A stretch of DNA of 64,000 bases, taken from the NCBI GenBank assembly GCA_036785325.1, contig JAXIVH010000136.1, positions 266,501 to 330,500 on the forward strand. The letters run 5' to 3'. Positions 12,710 through 25,402 of the stretch are shown here, one piece after another. The translations under genes were made by a program, and so were the position numbers. How positions within the stretch are numbered: position 1 is the first letter of the stretch; every line of letters starts with the position of its first letter. This DNA comes from Urophycis tenuis (lineage: Eukaryota; Chordata; Actinopteri; Gadiformes; Phycidae). The notes under the pieces were generated by a model. It was not told the origin of the DNA. It worked only from the letters and a program-made list of their open reading frames with translations, and ran no database searches.

Positions 12710-12765
<56 letters not shown>

Positions 12766-12775
12766 AATCACTTAC
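9546..12775. repeat. Spacer plus satellite block E (~12.9 monomers), type II junction
   Basis: Long block (9729-12,496) with distinctive monomers, such as TTATAATGAGCC near 10,679 and AATAAGCCC near 11,112. These recur in the same order in block M about 18.66 kb downstream. The fragment spans 12,497-12,681, then (TA)(TG)n to 12,762. Confidence 0.93.
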
Positions 12776-13279
12776 TTGGAACGGCATGATCCCACATCGC
12801 TGTGAAGGGATGGCGTTAACCAGGTGGGCGTGCAACCCCTCGAGAGAGTTGCTGCCTCGCCGGCACTTGTACTTGTTCAGCCGGATGCCGTTCTTCACAA
12901 CCACCTTCACAGAGACATACAGCTGTATGCCAGGGGGGTCCTGTAACACACAACCTATTGCAAGGTCCTCATTTATGCTGGTGTCATTTTGAAATGTTAC
13001 CATATACAAGTTTGAATGGTTTTGACACACGATGACTGCAGAGACAGCTGCAGGATGGCCCACGAAGCAGGACGGAGGGGGCCTGTGGCTGTGCGGGGAG
13101 GACCAGCGGTATGGGTGCTGCCGACACAGGGGGCGGGCGGGCCACAAGCTGACGCAGCAGGAGGCCTCGGCTGGAGGCGGGTGGGCGCAGGAGGCTTCGG
13201 CCGGGTGGAGGACGACAACGCAGTGGGCTGAACGGGCCGGTTGGTGGGAGTCACAGGCTCTGGCTCATCAACAAATAAT
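12776..13279 (-). pseudogene. Exon copy 5
   Basis: Full length, donor intact. It carries a private GGCCACAAGC change shared only with copy 13, consistent with blocks E and M being duplicates. Confidence 0.75.
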
Positions 13280-15935
13280 CTGGAAATATAAAATACACAC
13301 GTGATCAGTATTGATATTGATATCTTTTATAAGAACACTGTTCATACCGTTTACACTTTTTATACAACTGTTTATACAATGTCCATACTTTTTATTTATT
13401 CATGTTTATCACTGACAATAAAGGTGACTTGGTATGACTTGTGTGCTATTTTCTTTCCACAGCCAACAGAACACACATGAATCAGCTTATTATTTCGACA
13501 ACCCGTGGGCAAATATAGTCATGCCATACGTTGTTGGAAAGCTTAGATTTCCCCGTTTAAAATGAGCCCATCTCCGAGCAATTTGGTTGCTCACAGACAA
13601 ATCTGCGTCAGGTTGACTGGAGTCTACCCAGCAGCTAAAGACATACCTTCAACGTTTCAATTAACATCAATCTTTTCTGACAGAACAAAATTAGCTTAGT
13701 ATTTCAACGAACCTTTAGTGAATATAGTCTTGCCATACGCCGTTGGGAAGCTTAGATTTCCCCGCTTAAAATGAGCCCATCCGCGAGCAGTCTGGTTGAT
13801 CACAGACTAAACTGCGTCAGGTTGACTGAAGTCTACCCAGCAGCTAAAAAAAAACCTTCAACGTTTCAATTAACATTAATCTTTCCTTACAGAACACAAA
13901 TTAATTAGCTTAGTATTTCAACGACCCATGAGTCAATATAGTATAGCCATACGCCGTTGGAAAGCTTAGATTTCCCCGCTTAAAATGAGCCCATCCCCGA
14001 GCAATTTGGTTGCTCACAGACAAAACTGCGTCAGGTTGACTGAAGTCTACCCAGCAGCTAAAAACATACCTTCAACGTTTCAATTAACATCAATCTTTCC
14101 TTACAGAACACAAATTAATTAGCTTAGTATTTCAACGACCCATGAGTCAATATAGTCTTGCCATACGCCGTTGGAAAGCTTAGATTTCCCCGCTTAAAAT
14201 GAGCCCATCCGCGAGCAGTCTGGTTGATCACAGACTAAACTGCGTCAGGTTGAATGAAGTCTACCCAGCAGCTAAAAACATACCTTTAACGTTTCAATTA
14301 ACATCAATCTTTCCTTACAGAACACAAATTAATTAGCTTAGTATTTCAACGGCCCTTTAGTGAATATAGTCTTGCCATACGCCGTTGAAAAGCTTAGATT
14401 TCCCCACTTAAAATGAGCCCATCCGCCAGCAGTCTGGTTGATCACAGACTAAACTGCGTCAGGTTGACTGAAGTCTACCCAGCAGCTAAAAACATACCTT
14501 AAACGTTTCGATTAACATCAATCTTTCCTTACAGAACACAAATTAATTAGCTTAGTATTTCAACGACCCTTCGGTGAATATAGTCTTGCCATACGCTGTT
14601 GGAAAGCTTAGATTTCCCCGCTTAAAATGAGCCCATCCGCGAGCAGTCTGGTTGATCACAGACTAAACTGCGTCAGGTTGAATGAAGTCTACCCAGCAGC
14701 TAAAAACATACCTTTAACGTTTCAATTAACATCAATCTTTCCTTACAGAACACAAATTAATTAGCTTAGTATTTCAACGACCCTTTGGTGAATATAGTCT
14801 TGCCATACGCTGTTGGAAAGCTTAGATTTCCCCGCTTAAAATGAGCCCATCCGCGAGCAGTCTGGTTGATCACAGACTAAACTGCGTCAGGTTGAATGAA
14901 GTCTACCCAGCAGCTAAAAACATACCTTTAACGTTTCAATTAACATCAATCTTTCCTTACAGAACACAAATTAATTAGCTTAGTATTTCAACGACCCTTT
15001 GGTGAATATAGTCTTGCCATACGCTGTTGGAAAGCTTAGATTTCCCCGCTTAAAATGAGCCCATCCGCGAGCAGTCTGGTTGATCACAGACTAAACTGTG
15101 TCAGGTTGAGTGAAGTCTACCCAGCAGCTAAAAACATACCTTCAACGTTTCAATTAACATCAATCTTTCCTTACAGAACACAAATTAATTAGCTTAGTAT
15201 TTCAACGACCCATGAGTCAATATAGTCTTGCCATACGCCGTTGGAAAGCTTAGATTTCCCCGCTTAAAATGAGCCCATCCGCGAGCAGTCTGGTTGATCA
15301 CAGACTAAACTGCGTCAGGTTGAATGAAGTCTACCCAGCAGCTAAAAACATACCTTTAACGTTTCAATTAACATCAATCTTTCCTTACAGAACACAAATT
15401 AATTAGCTTAGTATTTCAACGACCCTTTGGTGAATATAGTCTTGCCATACGCTGTTGGAAAGCTTAGATTTCCCCGCTTAAAATGAGCCCATCCGCGAGC
15501 AGTCTGGTTGATCACAGACTAAACTGTGTCAGGTTGAGTGAAGTCTACCCAGCAGCTAAAAACATACCTTCAACGTTTCAATTAACATCCATCTTTCCTT
15601 ACAGAACACAAATTAATTATCTTAGTATTTCAACGACCCATGAGTCAATATAGTCTTGCCATACGCCGTTGGAAAGCTTAGATTTCCCCGCTTAAAATGA
15701 GCCCATCCCCAAGCAATGTGGTTGCTCAGAGACAAAACTGCGTCAGGTTGACTGAAGTCTACCCAGCAGCTAAAAACATACCTTCAACGTTTCAATTAAC
15801 ATCAATCTTTCCTTACAGATCACAAATTAATTAGCTTAGTATTTCAACGACCAATGAGTCAATATAGTCTTTCCATACGCCGTTGGAAAGCTTAGATTTC
15901 CCCGCTTAAAATGAGCCCATCCGCGAGCAGTCTGG

Positions 15936-16004
<69 letters not shown>

Positions 16005-16014
16005 AATCACTTAC
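13280..16014. repeat. Spacer plus satellite block F (~11.6 monomers), type I junction
   Basis: Near-identical in length and monomer order to block B, about 10,623 bp away. One small difference is ACAGAACAAAATTAGC at 13,680 against ACAGAACACAAATTAGC at 3058. TG tract 15,937-16,001. Confidence 0.93.
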
Positions 16015-16518
16015 TTGGAACGGCATGATCCCACATCGCTGTGAAGGGATGGCGTTAACAAGGTGGGCGTGCAACCCCTCGAGAGAGTTGCTGCCTCGCC
16101 GGCACTTGTACTTGTTCAGCCGGATGCCGTTCTTCACAACCACCCTCACAGAGACATACAGCTGTATGCCAGGGGGGTCCTGTAACACACAACCTATTGC
16201 AAGGTCCTCATTTATGCTGGTGTCATTTTGAAATGTTACCATATACAAGTTTGAATGGTTTTGACACACGATGACTGCAGAGACAGCTGCAGGATGGCCC
16301 ACGAAGCAGGACGGAGGGGGCCTGTGGCTGTGCGGGGAGGACCAGCGGTATGGGTGCTGCCGACACAGGGGGCGGGCGGGCCACAGGCTGACGCAGCAGG
16401 AGGCCTCGGCTGGAGGCGGGTGGGCGCAGGAGGCTTCGGCCGGGTGGAGGACGACAACGCAGTGGGCTGAACGGGCCGGTTGGTGGGAGTCACAGGCTCT
16501 GGCTCATCAACAAATAAT
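16015..16518 (-). pseudogene. Exon copy 6
   Basis: Full length, donor intact; AACAAGG and Val-Arg-Val variants as in copy 2. Confidence 0.75.
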
Positions 16519-17363
16519 CTGGAAATATAAAATACACACGTGATCAGTATTGATATTGATATCTTTTATAAGAACACTGTTCATACTGTTTACACTTTTT
16601 ATACAACTGTTTATACAATGTCCATACTGTTTATTTATTAATGTTTATCACTGACAACAAAGTTGACTTGGTAGGACTTGTGTGCTATTTTCTTTCCACA
16701 GCCAACAGAACACACATGAATCAGCTCATTATTTCGACGACCCGTGGGCAAATATAGTCATGCCATACTTCGTTGGAAAGCTTAGATTTCCCCGCTTAAA
16801 ATGAGCCCATCTCTGATCAATTTGGTTGCTCAAAGACAAAACTGCGTCAGGTTGACTGAAGTCTACCCAGCAGCTAAAAAAAAACCTTCAACGTTCCAAT
16901 TAACATTAATCTTTCCTTACAGAACACAAATTAATTAGCTAAGTATTTCAACGACCCATGAGTCAATATAGTCTTGCCGTACGCCGTTGGAAAGCTTCGA
17001 TTTCCCCGCTCAAAATCGGCCCATCCTCGAGCAATTTGGTTGCTCACAGACAAAACTGCGTCAGGTTGACTGAAGTCTACCCAGCAGCTAAAAACATACC
17101 TTCAACGTTTCAATTCACGTGTTTTTTTTGTAATACGTGTAGCTATGATAAAGGACACATGTTTTGGCCTGTTTTATTATTCATAGTTGGCTTAACAGTA
17201 ATAGAATATTATTATATGCTACAAGTGACCAGACGTCCGAGATCAAAACTGGGAGCATAATCCCCGAGAAGGGGGAAAAAAAGGGTCAGCTATGTTTAAG
17301 TATATATATATATATATATATGTGTGTGTATATATGCGTGTGTGTGTGTGTATATATGCGCGC

Positions 17364-17425
<62 letters not shown>

Positions 17426-17441
17426 TGTTTTAATCACTTAC
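16519..17441. repeat. Spacer plus satellite block G (~1.9 monomers), type II junction
   Basis: Counterpart of block C. Monomers 16,702-17,115, fragment 17,116-17,300, compound TA/TG tract to 17,426 including GCGCGCG. It ends with the same TAGTG interruption before TTTTAATCAC. Confidence 0.92.
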
Positions 17442-17553
17442 TTGGAACGGCATGATCCCACATCGCTGTGAAGGGATGGCGTTAACCAGGTGGGCGTGCA
17501 ACCCCTCGAGAGAGTTGCTGCCTCGCCGGCACTTGTACTTGTTCAGCCGGATG
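17442..17553 (-). pseudogene. Exon copy 7, 3' part (interrupted)
   Basis: Same breakpoint as copy 3, after GCCGGATG. Confidence 0.75.
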
Positions 17554-18391
17554 GCAGTATCCCCTGCCACTAGTAAGACACCACAGCAGCACATTACACC
17601 ATCACTCATCTCACAGACCACATGTTAGCCAGGTAGCATACTCTTTAGTTTGGTGGGTGCACACACTGAGCTATATATACAGTATATAACATCCAAGTAA
17701 GTTTCCTGTGCTATTGCCATACATCCACACATATACATACACAGACACAGAAACATTTGTTTTAAGTTGTTTCTTTATTATGAGCAGGCCTGAATTCATG
17801 TATTGTTTTGCTTACCACAGTGCTTCCTGGTGCTGGGCAGTGGAGAAGGACCCGAGCTGTGTTTCAGGCTGACTTTTATAATGCCGGAGAAATTCGTAGG
17901 GAGCGTGCTCGGCCCCTCCCACTGAACCATACCAACTGTGGGGCTGAAATTAATGGGAGATTAATTTCCAGACCAAGTTTATGTTTAAATATTTTGATGA
18001 CCACCTTTAGGTACGTTAAAATAAGTGTAAATAGAGTTGGCAAGGTAAAGACATGGGAAATGATCATGGGGTTTAAATTATTATATGTTGGAGTCCAATT
18101 AAAGGTGGTATGGTCCAGAGGGAGGGGCCTAGCCTTTAAATGGAGGGATTCTACCCTGCCTAGACAGTCAGTGAAGGGCTGTGGTGCTGTGCAGATGGGG
18201 TTTGTAGAGAGGTGGTTCCCTATTCTATATGTCCTTTTTCTTTATTGTTTTCACCCACTTTATTGGATTAAAAGAAAATCACTTGAACTTAAAGAGTAAA
18301 TGGACTTTGTTTTGCGAGTTTTGGACATTTGAGACATCTTTTTCAGTTAGCCTGCGGCTACACTACCCTCACTCTAGGTCAGAGTGTGACA
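17554..18391. mobile_element. 838-bp unidentified insertion, second copy
   Basis: Same length, ends and breakpoints as 6928-7765. The insertion was therefore duplicated with its host unit rather than inserted twice. Confidence 0.6.
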
Positions 18392-18783
18392 CCGTTCTTC
18401 ACAACCACCCTCACAGAGACATACAGCTGTATGCCAGGGGGGTCCTGTAACACACAACCTATTGCAAGGTCCTCATTTATGCTGGTGTCATTTTGAAATG
18501 TTACCATATACAAGTTTGAATGGTTTTGACACACGATGACTGCAGAGACAGCTGCAGGATGGCCCACGAAGCAGGACGGAGGGGGCCTGTGGCTGTGCGG
18601 GGAGGACCAGCGGTATGGGTGCTGCCGACACAGGGGGCGGGCGGGCCACAGGCTGACGCAGCAGGAGGCCTCGGCTGGAGGCGGGTGGGCGCAGGAGGCT
18701 TCGGCCGGGTGGAGGACGACAACGCAGTGGGCTGAACGGGCCGGTTGGTGGGAGTCACAGGCTCTGGCTCATCAACAAATAAT
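18392..18783 (-). pseudogene. Exon copy 7, 5' part (interrupted)
   Basis: Resumes at CCGTTCTTC. Followed by the short-form spacer, as in copy 3. Confidence 0.75.
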
Positions 18784-19616
18784 CTGGAAATATAAAATAC
18801 ACACGTGATCAGTATTGATATCTTTTATAAGAACACTGTTCATACCGTTTACACTTTTTATACAACTGTTTATACAATGTCCATACTTTTTATTTATTCA
18901 TGTTTATCACTGACAATAAAGGTGACTTGGTATGACTTGTGTGCTATTTTCTTTCCACAGCCAACAGAACACACATGAATCAGCTTATTATTTCGACAAC
19001 CCGTGGGCAAATATAGTCATGCCATACGTCGTTGGAAAGCTTAGATTTCCCCGTTTAAAATGAGCCCATCTCCGAGCAATTTGGTTGCTCACAGACAAAT
19101 CTGCGTCAGGTTGACTGGAGTCTACCCAGCAGCTAAAGACATACCTTCAACGTTTCAATTAACATCAATCTTTCCTGACAGAACACAAATTAATTAGCTT
19201 AGTATTTCAACGACCCTTTAGTGAATATAGTCTTGCCATACGCCGTTGGGAAGCTTAGATTTCCCCACTTAAAATGAGCCCATCCCCGAGCAATTTGGTT
19301 GCTCACAGACAAAACTGCGTCAGGTTGACTGAAGTCTACCCAGCAGCTAAAAACATACCTTCAACGTTTCAATTCACGTGTTTTTTTTGTAATACGTGTA
19401 GCTATGATAAAGGACACATGTTTTGGCCTGTTTTATTATTCATAGTTGGCTTAACAGTAATAGAATATTATTATATGCTACAAGTGACCAGACGTCCGAG
19501 ATCAAAACTGGGAGCATAATCCCCGAGAAGGGGGAAAAAAAGGGTCAGCTATGTATAAGTATATATATATATATATGTGTGTGTATATATGCGTATGTGT
19601 GTGTGAATATATGCGC

Positions 19617-19667
<51 letters not shown>

Positions 19668-19677
19668 AATCACTTAC
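18784..19677. repeat. Spacer plus satellite block H (~1.9 monomers), type II junction
   Basis: Counterpart of block D, with a TG tract about 10 bp longer. Monomers 18,961-19,374, fragment 19,375-19,559. Confidence 0.92.
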
Positions 19678-20181
19678 TTGGAACGGCATGATCCCACATC
19701 GCTGTGAAGGGATGGCGTTAACCAGGTGGGCGTGCAACCCCTCGAGAGAGTTGCTGCCTCGCCGGCACTTGTACTTGTTCAGCCGGATGCCGTTCTTCAC
19801 AACCACCTTCACAGAGACATACAGCTGTATGCCAGGGGGGTCCTGTAACACACAACCTATTGCAAGGTCCTCATTTATGCTGGTGTCATTTTGAAATGTT
19901 ACCATATACAAGTTTGAATGGTTTTGACACACGATGACTGCAGAGACAGCTGCAGGATGGCCCACGAAGCAGGACGGAGGGGGCCTGTGGCTGTGCGGGG
20001 AGGACCAGCGGTATGGGTGCTGCCGACACAGGGGGCGGGCGGGCCACAGGCTGACGCAGCAGGAGGCCTCGGCTGGAGGCGGGTGGGCGCAGGAGGCTTC
20101 GGCCGGGTGGAGGACGACAACGCAGTGGGCTGAACGGGCCGGTTGGTGGGAGTCACAGGCTCTGGCTCATCAACAAATAAT
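19678..20181 (-). pseudogene. Exon copy 8
   Basis: Full length, Val-Lys-Val version, donor intact. Counterpart of copy 4. Confidence 0.75.
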
Positions 20182-21987
20182 CTGGAAATATAAAATACAC
20201 ACGTGATCAGTATTGATATTGATATCTTTTATAAGAACACTGTTCATACCGTTTACACTTTTTATACAACTGTTTATACAATGTCCATACTTTTTATTTA
20301 TTCATGTTTATCACTGACAATAAAGGTGACTTGGTATGACTTGTGTGCTATTTTCTTTCCACAGCCAACAGAACACACATGAATCAGCTTATTATTTCGA
20401 CAACCCGTGGGCAAATATAGTCATGCCATACGTCGTTGGAAAGCTTAGATTTCCCTGTTTAAAATGAGCCCATCTCCGAGCAATTTGGTTGCTCACAGAC
20501 AAATCTGCGTCAGGTTGACTGGAGTCTACCCAGCAGCTAAAGACATACCTTCAACGTTTCAATTAACATCAATCTTTCCTGACAGAACACAAATTAATTA
20601 GCTTAGTATTTCAACGACCCTTTAGTGAATATAGTCTTGCCATACGCCGTTGGGAAGCTTAGATTTCCCCGCTTAAAATGAGCCCATCCGCGAGCAGTCT
20701 GGTTGATCACAGACTAAACTGCGTCAGGTTGACTGAAGTCTACCCAGCAGCTAAAAAAAAAACCTTCAACGTTTCAATTAACATTAATCTTTCCTTACAG
20801 AACACAAATTAATTAGCTTAGTATTTCAACGACCCATGAGTCAATATAGTCTAGCCATACGCCGTTGGAAAGCTTAGATTTCCCAGCTTAAAATGAGCCC
20901 ATCCCCGAGCAATTTGGTTGCTCACAGACAAAACTGCGTCAGGTTGACTGAAGTCTACCCAGCAGCTAAAAACATACCTTCAACGTTTCAATTAACATCA
21001 ATCTTTCCTTACAGAACACAAATTAATAAGCTTAGTATTTCAACGACCCATGAGTCAATATAGTCTTGCCATACGCCGTTGGAAAGCTTAGATTTCCCCG
21101 CTTAAAATGAGCCCATCCGCGAGCAGTCTGGTTGATCACAGACTAAACTGCCTCAGGTTGAATGAAGTCTACCCAGCAGCTAAAAACATACCTTTAACGT
21201 TTCAATTAACATCAATCTTTCCTTACAGAACACAAATTAATTAGCTTAGTATTTCAACGGCCCTTTAGTGAATATAGTCTTGCCATACGCCGTTGAAAAG
21301 CTTAGATTTCCCCGCTTAAAATGAGCCCATCCGCCAGCAGTCTGGTTGATCACAGACTAAACTGCGTCAGGTTGAATGAAGTCTACCCAGCAGCTAAAAA
21401 CATACCTTTAACGTTTCAATTAACATCAATCTTTCCTTACAGAACACAAATTAATTAGCTTAGTATTTCAACGACCCTTTGGTGAATATAGTCTTGCCAT
21501 ACGCTGTTGGAAAGCTTAGATTTCCCCGCTTAAAATGAGCCCATCCGCGAGCAGTCTGGTTGATCACAGACTAAACTGTGTCAGGTTGAGTGAAGTCTAC
21601 CCAGCAGCTAAAAACATACCTTCAACGTTTCAATTAACATCCATCTTTCCTTACAGAACACAAATTAATTATCTTAGTATTTCAACGACCCATGAGTCAA
21701 TATAGTCTTGCCATACGCCGTTGGAAAGCTTAGATTTCCCCGCTTAAAATGAGCCCATCCCCAAGCAATGTGGTTGCTCAGAGACAAAACTGCGTCAGGT
21801 TGACTGAAGTCTACCCAGCAGCTAAAAACATACCTTCAACGTTTCAATTAACATCAATCTTTCCTTACAGATCACAAATTAATTAGCTTAGTATTTCAAC
21901 GACCAATGAGTCAATATAGTCTTTCCATACGCCGTTGGAAAGCTTAGATTTCCCCGCTTAAAATGAGCCCATCCGCGAGCAGTCTGG

Positions 21988-22052
<65 letters not shown>

Positions 22053-22062
22053 AATCACTTAC
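20182..22062. repeat. Spacer plus satellite block I (~7.6 monomers), type I junction
   Basis: Follows block E for about 300 bp and then diverges from it near 20,470, where two extra monomers are present. TG tract 21,989-22,049. Confidence 0.92.
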
Positions 22063-22566
22063 TTGGAACGGCATGATCCCACATCGCTGTGAAGGGATGG
22101 CGTTAACCAGGTGGGCGTGCAACCCCTCGAGAGAGTTGCTGCCTCGCCGGCACTTGTACTTGTTCAGCCGGATGCCGTTCTTCACAACCACCTTCACAGA
22201 GACATACAGCTGTATGCCAGGGGGGTCCTGTAACACACAACCTATTGCAAGGTCCTCATTTATGCTGGTGTCATTTTGAAATGTTACCATATACAAGTTT
22301 GAATGGTTTTGACACACGATGACTGCAGAGACAGCTGCAGGATGGCCCACGAAGCAGGACGGAGGGGGCCTGTGGCTGTGCGGGGAGGACCAGCGGTATG
22401 GGTGCTGCCGACACAGGGGGCGGGCGGGCCACAGGCTGACGCAGCAGGAGGCCTCGGCTGGAGGCGGGTGGGCGCAGGAGGCTTCGGCCGGGTGGAGGAC
22501 GACAACGCAGTAGGCTGAACGGGCCGGTTGGTGGGAGTCACAGGCTCTGGCTCATCAACAAATAAT
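22063..22566 (-). pseudogene. Exon copy 9
   Basis: Full length, donor intact. It carries GCAGTAGGC in the proline-rich half, shared only with copy 10. Confidence 0.75.
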
Positions 22567-23401
22567 CTGGAAATATAAAATACACACGTGATCAGTATTG
22601 ATATTGATATCTTTTATAAGAACACTGTTCATACCGTTTACACTTTTTATACAACTGTTTATACAATGTCCATACTGTTTATTTATTAATGTTTATCACT
22701 GACAATAAAGGTGACTTGGTAGGACTTGTGTGCTATTTTCTTTCCACAGCCAACAGAACACACATGAATCAGCTTATTATTTCGACGACCCGTGGGCAAA
22801 TATAGTCATGCCATACGCCGTTGGAAAGCTTAGATTTCCCCGCTTAAAATGAGCCCATCCCCGACCAATTTCGTTGCTCACAGACAAAACTGCGTCAGGT
22901 TGACTGAAGTCTACCCAGCAGCTAAAAACATACCTTCAACGTTTCAATTAACATCAATCGTTCCTCACAGATCAAAAATTAATTAGCTCAGTATTTCAAC
23001 GACCCATGACTCAATATAGTCTTGCCATACGTCGTTGGGAACCTTAGATTTCCCCGCTTAAAATGAGCCCATCCCCGAGCAATTTGGTTGCTCACAGACA
23101 AAACTGCGTCAGGTTGACTGAAGTCTACCCAGCAGCTAAAAACATACCTTCAACTTTTCAATTCACGCGTTTTTTTTGTAATACGTGTAGCTATGATAAA
23201 GGACACATGTTTTGGCCTGTTTTATTATTCATAGTTGGCTTAACAGTAATAGAATATTATTATATGCTACAAGTGACCAGACGTCCGAGATCAAAACTGG
23301 GAGCATAATCCCCGAGAAGGGGGAAAAAAAGGGTCAGCTATGTATAAGTATATATATATATATGTGTGTATATATGCGTATGTGTGTGTGCATATATGCG
23401 C

Positions 23402-23470
<69 letters not shown>

Positions 23471-23480
23471 AATCACTTAC
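22567..23480. repeat. Spacer plus satellite block J (~1.9 monomers), type II junction
   Basis: Marked by private monomer variants GACCAATTTCGTTGC and ATCAATCGTTCCTCAC, both repeated in block K. Monomers 22,750-23,163, fragment 23,164-23,348. Confidence 0.92.
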
Positions 23481-23984
23481 TTGGAACGGCATGATCCCAC
23501 ATCGCTGTGAAGGGATGGCGTTAACCAGGTGGGCGTGCAACCCCTCGAGAGAGTTGCTGCCTCGCCGGCACTTGTACTTGTTCAGCCGGATGCCGTTCTT
23601 CACAACCACCTTCACAGAGACATACAGCTGTATGCCAGGGGGGTCCTGTAACACACAACCTATTGCAAGGTCCTCATTTATGCTGGTGTCATTTTGAAAT
23701 GTTACCATATACAAGTTTGAATGGTTTTGACACACGATGACTGCAGAGACAGCTGCAGGATGGCCCACGAAGCAGGACGGAGGGGGCCTGTGGCTGTGCG
23801 GGGAGGACCAGCGGTATGGGTGCTGCCGACACAGGGGGCGGGCGGGCCACAGGCTGACGCAGCAGGAGGCCTCGGCTGGAGGCGGGTGGGCGCAGGAGGC
23901 TTCGGCCGGGTGGAGGACGACAACGCAGTAGGCTGAACGGGCCGGTTGGTGGGAGTCACAGGCTCTGGCTCATCAACAAATAAT
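23481..23984 (-). pseudogene. Exon copy 10
   Basis: Exactly 1418 bp after copy 9 and apparently identical to it, including GCAGTAGGC. Confidence 0.75.
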
Positions 23985-24819
23985 CTGGAAATATAAAATA
24001 CACACGTGATCAGTATTGATATTGATATCTTTTATAAGAACACTGTTCATACCGTTTACACTTTTTATACAACTGTTTATACAATGTCCATACTGTTTAT
24101 TTATTAATGTTTATCACTGACAATAAAGGTGACTTGGTAGGACTTGTGTGCTATTTTCTTTCCACAGCCAACAGAACACACATGAATCAGCTTATTATTT
24201 CGACGACCCGTGGGCAAATATAGTCATGCCATACGCCGTTGGAAAGCTTAGATTTCCCCGCTTAAAATGAGCCCATCCCCGACCAATTTCGTTGCTCACA
24301 GACAAAACTGCGTCAGGTTGACTGAAGTCTACCCAGCAGCTAAAAACATACCTTCAACGTTTCAATTAACATCAATCGTTCCTCACAGATCAAAAATTAA
24401 TTAGCTCAGTATTTCAACGACCCATGACTCAATATAGTCTTGCCATACGTCGTTGGGAACCTTAGATTTCCCCGCTTAAAATGAGCCCATCCCCGAGCAA
24501 TTTGGTTGCTCACAGACAAAACTGCGTCAGGTTGACTGAAGTCTACCCAGCAGCTAAAAACATACCTTCAACTTTTCAATTCACGCGTTTTTTTTGTAAT
24601 ACGTGTAGCTATGATAAAGGACACATGTTTTGGCCTGTTTTATTATTCATAGTTGGCTTAACAGTAATAGAATATTATTATATGCTACAAGTGACCAGAC
24701 GTCCGAGATCAAAACTGGGAGCATAATCCCCGAGAAGGGGGAAAAAAAGGGTCAGCTATGTATAAGTATATATATATATATGTGTGTATATATGCGTATG
24801 TGTGTGTGCATATATGCGC

Positions 24820-24888
<69 letters not shown>

Positions 24889-24898
24889 AATCACTTAC
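23985..24898. repeat. Spacer plus satellite block K (~1.9 monomers), type II junction
   Basis: Tandem duplicate of block J at a 1418-bp offset. Monomers 24,168-24,581, fragment 24,582-24,766. Confidence 0.92.
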
Positions 24899-25402
24899 TT
24901 GGAACGGCATGATCCCACATCGCTGTGAAGGGATGGCGTTAACCAGGTGGGCGTGCAACCCCTCGAGAAAGTTGCTGCCTCGCCGGCACTTGTACTTGTT
25001 CAGCCGGATGCCGTTCTTCACAACCACCTTCACAGAGACATACAGCTGTATGCCAGGGGGGTCCTGTAACACACAACCTATTGCAAGGTCCTCATTTATG
25101 CTGGTGTCATTTTGAAATGTTACCATATACAAGTTTGAATGGTTTTGACACACGATGACTGCAGAGACAGCTGCAGGATGGCCCACGAAGCAGGACGGAG
25201 GGGGCCTGTGGCTGTGCGGGGAGGACCAGCGGTATGGGTGCTGCCGACACAGGGGGCGGGCGGGCCACAGGCTGACGCAGCAGGAGGCCTCGGCTGGAGG
25301 CGGGTGGGCGCAGGAGGCTTCGGCCGGGTGGAGGACGACAACGCAGTGGGCTGAACGGGCCGGTTGGTGGGAGTCACAGGCTCTGGCTCATCAACAAATA
25401 AT
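24899..25402 (-). pseudogene. Exon copy 11
   Basis: Full length, donor intact. CTCGAGAAAGTTG changes Ser to Phe in the RGSN-x-LEG motif, shared only with copy 14. Confidence 0.75.
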
